In this document: positions 1 to 5,231 of the stretch, one piece after another
Layout of the letters: each line of letters starts with the position of its first letter
Numbering within the stretch: position 1 is the stretch's first letter
Source of the DNA: an uncultured Flavobacteriaceae bacterium
GTDB lineage: Bacteria; Bacteroidota; Bacteroidia; Flavobacteriales; Flavobacteriaceae
Length of the DNA: 6,847 bases
Assembly: GCA_945788155.1 (NCBI GenBank)
Contig: CALZKX010000383.1
Span: forward strand, 1-6,847
Reading direction: 5' to 3'
Translations under genes and position numbers: made by a program
Notes under the pieces: model-generated
The model's database searches: none
The model's input: the letters and a program-made list of their open reading frames with translations, nothing else
What the model was told of the DNA's origin: nothing

Positions 1-263
1 AGATTTAATCTTTTAGATAAATATAATTGTGTTAATAATTCAAATGATGAACCGTTTGCAATTCCAAGAAATTGCCTGAATTCTCCATTGGTGTTTCTTC
101 CAGCTCCTTCAGCGATATTAGATGGGATTGAAACAGCACTTCTTCTAATTTGAGAAGTCAAATTATACTTTTCTTCTTTGGGTAAATTAGAGGTAGCTCT
201 ATAACTATTTTCAACGACATTCATTGCTTTTTGCCAAATTTGTAGTTCTTCAAATCGATGCAT
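1..263 (-). CDS. four-helix-bundle protein, S23/Avd-like (partial, 3' end outside window)
   Basis: This reading frame was translated by eye from the ATG at 263-261. It gives 87 codons and leaves the window still open, so the C-terminus is missing; family members are usually about 115-125 residues. It begins MHRFEELQIWQKA and contains the family hallmarks: a Trp-Gln early in helix 1 (W10), SQIRRSAVSIPSNIAEG (residues 37-53) and FRQFLGIANGSSFELLTQL (62-80). These identify the small four-helix-bundle family first noticed as ORFs in 23S rRNA intervening sequences and related to the Avd accessory protein of diversity-generating retroelements. Stand-alone members have no established biochemical role. 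An in-frame TAA lies six codons upstream, so this ATG is the first possible ATG start. The leader is A/T-rich with no Shine-Dalgarno sequence. It lies 51 bases after fadN on the same strand, so it is probably co-transcribed. No retroelement template, reverse transcriptase or rRNA sequence is visible nearby. Confidence 0.88.
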   Translation of the reverse strand, partial: MHRFEELQIWQKAMNVVENSYRATSNLPKEEKYNLTSQIRRSAVSIPSNIAEGAGRNTNGEFRQFLGIANGSSFELLTQLYLSKRLN

Positions 264-307
264 AGTTTTATTAATTACTTAATACTTGATTCATTATACT
301 TTGTACT

Positions 308-323
308 CGTAACATTAGTTACG
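308..323 (-). repeat. short perfect hairpin spanning the fadN stop codon
   Basis: Bases 308-313 (CGTAAC) and 318-323 (GTTACG) form a perfect 6-bp inverted repeat with a 4-base loop containing the fadN TAA. On the transcribed strand it is not followed by a run of T, so it is not a normal intrinsic terminator. It could be an mRNA 3'-end or processing hairpin between fadN and the next gene, or a chance structure. Confidence 0.3.
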
Positions 324-2723
324 TAAAGGTTTCCCAGTTTTTAACATGTGTTGAATACGTTCAAGCGTTTTTCTTTCGGTACAAAGCGAAAGGAATGCTT
401 CACGTTCTATATCTAATAAGTATTGCTCGTTAACAAGAGTTGGTTCAGATAAATCGCCTCCAGCCATGACGTACGCCAATTTATTGGCAATTTTGTGGTC
501 GTGTTCGCTTATGTATTTGCTTGCTTCCATAGCATCTGTTCCTACTAAAAACATTCCCAAGGCTTGCTTACCCAATACCTTCACATCTTTACGTTTTACA
601 GGTTGTGTATAACCTGCATCAGCCATTAATCTGGCATGTGCTTTAGCCATTGCAATTTGTCGGTCTTTATTGACTACAACAATATCCTTTCCTTTTTGTA
701 ATACTCCCATATCAAAGGCCTCGTAAGCAGATGTAGCTACTTTAGCCATTCCGATAGTTAGGAAGTATTCTTGTAATGTGTTTAATTCTACATCACCTTT
801 TTTGAAGGTATCTGATGCTCTCAAAGCCATTTCCTTGGAACCTCCACCACCAGGAATTACACCAACTCCAAATTCAACAAGTCCAATGTATGTTTCTGCT
901 GCGGCAACCACTTTATCAGCGTGCATGGATAATTCACATCCACCACCAAGCGACATTCCGTGAGGCGCTGCAATTGTTGGAATAGCCGAGTAGCGCATTC
1001 GCATCATCGTATCCTGGAAATATTTAATTGCCATGTTCAATTCGTCATATTCCTGCTCAACAGCCATCATGAAAATCATACCAATATTGGCTCCAACCGA
1101 GAAGTTGGCACCTTGGTTACCAATAACCAATCCATCAAAATCCTTTTCAGCTAAATCCACCGCTTTGTTCAATCCAGCCAACACATCGCCACCAATGGTA
1201 TTCATCTTAGATTGGAATTCGCAGTTCAGGATGCCGTCTCCTAAATCTTCGATAACAACTCCAGAATTTTTCCAGACTTCATGCGATTTTCTGATGTTGT
1301 CCAGAATGATAAACGAATCTTGTCCGGGAATTTTTTCCTGCGATTTTGTTGGAATATCGTAAGCATAAGTCGCTCCATCTTTAACTGTATAGAAAGTTGA
1401 ATTTCCTGAAGCTAACATCTCATTTACCCAAGCCGATGGTTTTTTGCCTTCGGCTTTCATGATCTCGATACCTTTTTCAACGCCAATGGCATCCCAAATC
1501 TGGAACGGTCCATGTTCCCAGCCAAATCCAGCTTTCATGGCATCGTCAATCTTGTATAATTCGTCTGTTATTTCCGGGATTCTGTTTGACACATATTCAA
1601 ACATGGCTGCAAAATTCTTTCTGTAGAATTCACCAGCTTTATCTTTTCCAGAAGCTAATACTTTAAAACGGTCAACTACTTTATCAATAGTTTTAGTTAA
1701 TTCTAAAGTGGTAAAGTTTGCTCTCTTTTTTGAACGATATTCTAATGTATCTAAATCCAATGATAGGATTTCACTTTTACCATTATCACCTTTTACTTTT
1801 TTGTAGAATCCTTGTCCGGTTTTGCTCCCCAGCCATTTGTTTTCCATCATTGTGTTGATGAAATCAGGTAATTTGAAGAGTTCGTGTGCTTCATCTTCTG
1901 GGCAGTTATTGTAAATTCCATTGGCTACGTGAACCAATGTATCCAGACCTACAACATCAACCGTTCTGAAGGTTGCCGACTTTGGACGACCAATAACAGG
2001 ACCAGTTAATTTATCGACTTCTTCAATAGTCAACCCTAATTCTTTTACTTGATGGAATAAGGATTGAATGCCGAAGATTCCAATTCTGTTTCCAATAAAC
2101 GCAGGTGTATCTTTAGCAATTACTGATGTTTTACCGAGGAATTGTTCGCCATACCCATTAAGGAAATCCAACACATCCTGTGAAGTTTTTGGGCCAGGAA
2201 TGATTTCGAATAATTTTAAGTAACGCGCAGGATTGAAGAAGTGTGTTCCGCAGAAATGCTTCTGGAAATCTTCACTACGACCTTCGCTCATGAAATTAAT
2301 AGGGATTCCCGAGGTATTCGATGTAATTAAGGTTCCTGGAGTTCTGTGTTTTTCAAGATTCTCGAAAACCATTTTTTTAATATCAAGACGCTCAACAACG
2401 ACTTCAATAATCCAATCGACATCTTTTACTTTTGTAATATCATCCTCCAAATTCCCAGTCGTAATTCTATTGGCGAATTTTTGATGATAAATAGGCGATG
2501 GTTTCGATTTTAAAGCGGCTTTAAGCGAATCGTTAACCAAACGATTTCTAACTATTTTATCTTCAAGCGATAAGCCTTTTGCTTTTTCGGCATCGTTAAG
2601 TTCCCTTGGTACAATGTCCAATAACAACACATCTACACCAATATTGGCGAAATGACAAGCAATTCCGCTTCCCATAATTCCGGAACCAATAACTGCGACC
2701 TTTTTAATTCTTCGTTTGCTCAT
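315..2723 (-). CDS. fadN: FadN-type bifunctional 3-hydroxyacyl-CoA dehydrogenase / enoyl-CoA hydratase
   Basis: This 802-residue cytoplasmic beta-oxidation enzyme is predicted to hydrate trans-2-enoyl-CoA and oxidise the resulting 3-hydroxyacyl-CoA with NAD+. The N-terminal Rossmann domain begins VAVIGSGIMGSG (residues 9-20). The dehydrogenase active site is visible as SNTSG (135-139), His161 in HFFNPARYLKLFEII and Glu173, with the 12-residue His-Glu spacing known for the family. The dehydrogenase C-terminal helical region follows (about 205-420). The hydratase/crotonase domain is C-terminal (about 485-690). Its first oxyanion-hole segment is FSVGANI (541-547), the second is GGGCE (593-597), and both catalytic glutamates, E597 and E617, are present at the usual 20-residue spacing. 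This dehydrogenase-then-hydratase order is the reverse of E. coli FadB/FadJ and matches B. subtilis FadN (about 790 residues). The ATG lies one base after the upstream MarR stop codon (TAA-A-ATG), so the two genes are almost certainly one translationally coupled unit. Chain-length range cannot be judged. Confidence 0.95.
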   Translation of the reverse strand: MSKRRIKKVAVIGSGIMGSGIACHFANIGVDVLLLDIVPRELNDAEKAKGLSLEDKIVRNRLVNDSLKAALKSKPSPIYHQKFANRITTGNLEDDITKVKDVDWIIEVVVERLDIKKMVFENLEKHRTPGTLITSNTSGIPINFMSEGRSEDFQKHFCGTHFFNPARYLKLFEIIPGPKTSQDVLDFLNGYGEQFLGKTSVIAKDTPAFIGNRIGIFGIQSLFHQVKELGLTIEEVDKLTGPVIGRPKSATFRTVDVVGLDTLVHVANGIYNNCPEDEAHELFKLPDFINTMMENKWLGSKTGQGFYKKVKGDNGKSEILSLDLDTLEYRSKKRANFTTLELTKTIDKVVDRFKVLASGKDKAGEFYRKNFAAMFEYVSNRIPEITDELYKIDDAMKAGFGWEHGPFQIWDAIGVEKGIEIMKAEGKKPSAWVNEMLASGNSTFYTVKDGATYAYDIPTKSQEKIPGQDSFIILDNIRKSHEVWKNSGVVIEDLGDGILNCEFQSKMNTIGGDVLAGLNKAVDLAEKDFDGLVIGNQGANFSVGANIGMIFMMAVEQEYDELNMAIKYFQDTMMRMRYSAIPTIAAPHGMSLGGGCELSMHADKVVAAAETYIGLVEFGVGVIPGGGGSKEMALRASDTFKKGDVELNTLQEYFLTIGMAKVATSAYEAFDMGVLQKGKDIVVVNKDRQIAMAKAHARLMADAGYTQPVKRKDVKVLGKQALGMFLVGTDAMEASKYISEHDHKIANKLAYVMAGGDLSEPTLVNEQYLLDIEREAFLSLCTERKTLERIQHMLKTGKPLRN

Positions 2724-2724
2724 T

Positions 2725-3198
2725 TTATTTTACAATATTTTCTTTTGAATTGGATATTTCTTCTTGATTGTATATTTTTTTATTCGAAATCATTTCATTG
2801 ATAAGTTCTGCGACTTCATAGAAATGAGTTAATTTTTCTTCTGAAATATTTTCGCGAATTGTATTATTAAAGGTTAACACACGTTCTCGGGAATATTCCC
2901 TTTTTTCCCTTCCAAAATCTGTGAGATGAATAAGAACACCACGACCATCATCTGGATTTGGTTTACGTTCGATTAAGCCTCGTTCTTCCATAGTTTTTAA
3001 GATACGTGATAAACTTGTGGCTTCCATTCCCATTTTTGGGCCTAATGCTGTAGATGGTGTGCCTTCTTCCGGATCGATACTTAATAATGTAAAACCGGTA
3101 GCCATCGTGCTATCAAACTTTAAGGCCTCTTCATTATACATTTTGTTTACAGCTTGCCAAGTTGTTCTTAGCACATAGTCAATTGTTTTTTCTTTCAT
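2725..3198 (-). CDS. MarR-family transcriptional regulator of the fad operon
   Basis: This 157-residue winged helix-turn-helix protein is a probable dimeric repressor. The DNA-binding core spans about residues 46-102. It has a recognition-helix segment ATSLSRILKTMEERGLIERK (60-79) and a wing with the typical Asp-Asp-Gly-Arg motif (NPDDGRG, 82-88), followed by HLTDFG. N- and C-terminal helices would form the dimer interface. I place the start at the ATG at 3198-3196. An in-frame TTG at 3210 would add four residues, but it lies within a few bases of the predicted -7 promoter element at 3215-3222 and would leave almost no leader. The gene is first in the transcript and is followed after one base by fadN, which points to control of beta-oxidation, probably responding to an acyl-CoA or fatty acid. 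The ligand is inference. Palindromes directly upstream are the likely autoregulatory operators. The C-terminal tail (about 140-157) is polar and Asn/Glu/Lys-rich. Confidence 0.92.
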   Translation of the reverse strand: MKEKTIDYVLRTTWQAVNKMYNEEALKFDSTMATGFTLLSIDPEEGTPSTALGPKMGMEATSLSRILKTMEERGLIERKPNPDDGRGVLIHLTDFGREKREYSRERVLTFNNTIRENISEEKLTHFYEVAELINEMISNKKIYNQEEISNSKENIVK

Positions 3199-3214
3199 AC
3201 GGTTAAGCAAAAAT

Positions 3215-3222
3215 CAAATATA
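3215..3222 (-). promoter_or_regulatory. Bacteroidota -7 promoter element of the marR-fadN operon
   Basis: On the minus strand these bases read TATATTTG, an exact match to the Bacteroidota sigma-A -7 consensus TAnnTTTG. The element lies 16 bases before the marR ATG, giving a very short leader, which fits the lack of a Shine-Dalgarno sequence. No good TTG/TTTG -33 element is present at the usual 19-21 base spacing; that position falls inside the palindrome at 3227-3252. The promoter is therefore probably weak and directly occluded when the repressor is bound. Confidence 0.6.
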
Positions 3223-3226
3223 ATAA

Positions 3227-3252
3227 AATTTACTATGCATGCATAGTAAATT
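3227..3252. promoter_or_regulatory. 26-bp perfect palindrome, probable MarR operator O1
   Basis: The sequence is a perfect inverted repeat with no spacer, centred between 3239 and 3240; its 18-base core is TACTATGCATGCATAGTA. It starts four bases upstream of the -7 element and covers the expected -33 region of the marR promoter. MarR dimers typically bind palindromes of about 16-20 bp next to their own gene, so this is the best candidate operator. That it is bound by the adjacent regulator is inference from position and symmetry. Confidence 0.75.
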
Positions 3253-3260
3253 AACAAAAA

Positions 3261-3276
3261 ATTATGCGTGCATAGT
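3261..3276. promoter_or_regulatory. degenerate second copy of the palindrome, probable operator O2
   Basis: This 16-base site has the same centre sequence as O1 with two mismatched pairs (ATTATGCGTGCATAGT). It aligns to O1 with 16 of 18 bases identical when extended rightward to 3279. The centres of the two sites are 29 bases apart, a bit under three helical turns. It lies farther from the gene than O1 and could support cooperative binding of a second dimer. Confidence 0.6.
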
Positions 3277-3305
3277 AAAATTGTTTTGAAGTTAGGTTTG
3301 AGTAC

Positions 3306-3332
3306 AAAAAAACTCCTTGAAGTAAGGAGTTT
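3306..3332 (-). terminator. intrinsic terminator of the acyl-CoA ligase gene
   Basis: Bases 3310-3318 and 3324-3332 form a perfect 9-bp stem (core ACTCCTT/AAGGAGT) with a 5-base loop. On the minus strand the stem runs into a tract of seven T (3312-3306). It begins seven bases after the ligase stop codon. It should insulate the marR-fadN operon from read-through, which agrees with the operon having its own promoter. Confidence 0.85.
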
Positions 3333-3339
3333 AAATTAA

Positions 3340-5112
3340 TTAAGAGCGATATATTATTTCGATAAGGTCTTTATATTTTTCTTTAATGACTTTTCGCTTC
3401 ATTTTCATTGTGGGAGTAAGGTGTCCATCGTCAATAGTCCAAATATCAGGAGTAAGTTCAAATTTTTTGATTTGTTCCCATTTACCGAAATGTTGATTGG
3501 CTTCGTCTACTTCTTTTTGGATTCTATCTTTAATAATTTGAGATGAACAAATTGAGAGTTTATCTTTTTTTACATCCTTGCCTTTTCTTTCTATCCAATC
3601 ATCAATAAATTCATAATTAGGCTGTATAAGTGCTGCAGGCATTTTTTCACCTTCACCAATAACCATAATTTGTTCTATAAAACGAGATTGTTTTAATTGG
3701 TTTTCCAATAATGAAGGCACAACATACTTCCCACCAGATGTTTTGAACATGTCTTTTTTACGGTCTGTTATTTTTAAAAATCCGTCATCACATATTTCTC
3801 CAATATCGCCTGTATGAAAGTATTCGCCAGACATGACTTCACTTGTTTTATCTGGGTCTTTGTAATATCCTTGCATCACATTTGGACCTTTTACAAGTAT
3901 TTCGCCATCATTAGCGATTTTAACTTCTACATTATCAATTACTCTTCCAACGGTTCCAATTTTAAAACCTCGATTGCGTTGGTCATTTACTGATACTACA
4001 GGAGAGGTTTCTGTTAATCCATAACCTTCCATAATTGGCATTCCAGCTGCTGCAAAAATTCTTGTTAGTCTAGGTTGTAAAGCTGCACTACCAGATACCA
4101 TTAAATCTAAATTTCCACCAAGCCCTTCTTTCCATTTGCTGAAAATTAGTTTTCTAGCAAGCGCTAATTGTTTCTCGTACCACCAACCATTTGCTGCATA
4201 AGGTTCATACTTTAAACCTAAGTTTACTGCCCAAAAGAACAAGGCTTTTTTTATACCAGATAAGTCAGTGCCTTTGGCGATAATTTTGTCATAGACTTTT
4301 TCATATAATCGTGGTACAGCAGTCATTACATTTGGTTTAACTTCTTTTAAATTTTCGCTCATTTGTTCAATGGATTCAGCAAAATAAATTTCTACACCAC
4401 AGTATTGATATAGATACAGAATCATCCGTTCGAACACATGGCACACAGGAAGGAAACTTAATGCTTTGGATTTACCATAATCAAAAGGGACACGTTTTTC
4501 ACTGTCCAAGACATTTGACACTAAATTACTATGCGACAACATCACGCCTTTAGGCTTACCTGTGGTTCCTGACGTATATATTAATGTTGCCAAATCTTCT
4601 GGCTTTACGTTATTTTTTCTGTATTCAACCACTTCTTGATTACTATTGTCTTCACCTAGTTTCAACACCTCATTCCAACTATTTTCATTAGCAACATCGT
4701 TAAATGTGTAAACACCTTTCAACTTGGTGTTTTGTTTTATGGCATTTAGTTTTCCAATAATGTCAGCATCAGAAACAAAACAATAAATGGCTTCGGAATG
4801 ATTTAAGATGTATTCGTAATCTTCTTTAGAAATGGTTGGATAAATGGGTACGTTTTGTGCGCCTATTTGAAGAATGCCAATATCCATAATATTCCATTCG
4901 GTCCTATTGGTTGTTGAGATGACAGCAATTTTATCGTTGGGTTGCACGCCAAGTTTTAATAGGCCACGGCTTATGGCATTGGCTTGGTTTATATAGTCTT
5001 GGGTAGAAGTAGATTGCCATTTACCATTTTTTTTCATGGTTAATGCCTTATCTAAATTATAGGTTTTTAATTGATAAAGTGGAAAATCGAAAATTCGTGT
5101 AATGGGTGTCAT
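3340..5112 (-). CDS. fadD: long-chain fatty acid--CoA ligase (AMP-forming)
   Basis: This 590-residue ANL-superfamily adenylating enzyme is predicted to activate fatty acids to acyl-CoA via an acyl-AMP intermediate. Motifs in order: the phosphate-binding loop YTSGTTGKPKG (residues 179-189), the adenine/acyl motif YGLTETSP (364-371), the ATP-ribose Asp in TGDIG (D436), the hinge motif ITDRKKDMFKTSGGKYV (448-464), and the C-terminal LTPTMKMKRK (565-574), where K570 is the likely adenylation lysine. The TPTxKxKR ending and the overall length resemble the eukaryotic ACSL/Faa and mycobacterial FadD15 type more than E. coli FadD, so the symbol is functional rather than a claim of orthology. No signal peptide or clear membrane segment is seen; members are usually cytosolic or membrane-associated. 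The ATG at 5112-5110 follows an A-rich leader. The gene has its own candidate promoter and a strong terminator, so it appears monocistronic. Substrate chain length is inferred from the family. Confidence 0.93.
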   Translation of the reverse strand: MTPITRIFDFPLYQLKTYNLDKALTMKKNGKWQSTSTQDYINQANAISRGLLKLGVQPNDKIAVISTTNRTEWNIMDIGILQIGAQNVPIYPTISKEDYEYILNHSEAIYCFVSDADIIGKLNAIKQNTKLKGVYTFNDVANENSWNEVLKLGEDNSNQEVVEYRKNNVKPEDLATLIYTSGTTGKPKGVMLSHSNLVSNVLDSEKRVPFDYGKSKALSFLPVCHVFERMILYLYQYCGVEIYFAESIEQMSENLKEVKPNVMTAVPRLYEKVYDKIIAKGTDLSGIKKALFFWAVNLGLKYEPYAANGWWYEKQLALARKLIFSKWKEGLGGNLDLMVSGSAALQPRLTRIFAAAGMPIMEGYGLTETSPVVSVNDQRNRGFKIGTVGRVIDNVEVKIANDGEILVKGPNVMQGYYKDPDKTSEVMSGEYFHTGDIGEICDDGFLKITDRKKDMFKTSGGKYVVPSLLENQLKQSRFIEQIMVIGEGEKMPAALIQPNYEFIDDWIERKGKDVKKDKLSICSSQIIKDRIQKEVDEANQHFGKWEQIKKFELTPDIWTIDDGHLTPTMKMKRKVIKEKYKDLIEIIYRS

Positions 5113-5137
5113 TAATTTCTTTTAGTTAGGAGAGTTG

Positions 5138-5167
5138 CAAAGTATGAAATTTAATAGGATTTTCAAA
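5138..5167 (-). promoter_or_regulatory. candidate promoter of the acyl-CoA ligase gene
   Basis: On the minus strand a TTTG (5167-5164) is followed after 19 bases by TACTTTG (5144-5138). This resembles the Bacteroidota TTTG-N19-21-TAnnTTTG arrangement, except that the -7 element is one base short. It lies about 25 bases before the ligase ATG. No copy of the marR palindrome is present in this spacer. Confidence 0.4.
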
Positions 5168-5231
5168 TATGGAGCAAAAAAAGGAGATTAATATAAATAA
5201 ACGCCTTGATTTTTTTAAAAACCAGAAAAAC

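Noticed and set aside
1..263. Diversity-generating retroelement suggested by the Avd-like four-helix-bundle protein
   Set aside because: No reverse transcriptase, template/variable repeat pair or adenine-biased variation is visible in the window, and most members of this family stand alone.
778..2484. Several plus-strand open frames antisense to fadN
   Set aside because: Their translations have no recognisable domains, and fadN is intact across all of them with its full set of active-site residues.
3199..3210. Upstream TTG start for the MarR gene, adding four residues
   Set aside because: The TTG at 3210 is almost at the predicted transcription start from the -7 element at 3215-3222, has no ribosome-binding sequence, and the added residues match no family feature. 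The ATG at 3198 is preferred.
5027..5034. Run of eight A near the start of the acyl-CoA ligase (possible programmed slippage site)
   Set aside because: It encodes Lys-Lys-Asn in an intact frame with no alternative-frame product or stimulatory structure. Such runs are common in AT-rich genomes.
5168..5231. Intrinsic terminator after purL
   Set aside because: The spacer contains A- and T-runs such as TTTTTAAAAAAA but no GC-containing stem followed by a T-tract on the minus strand.
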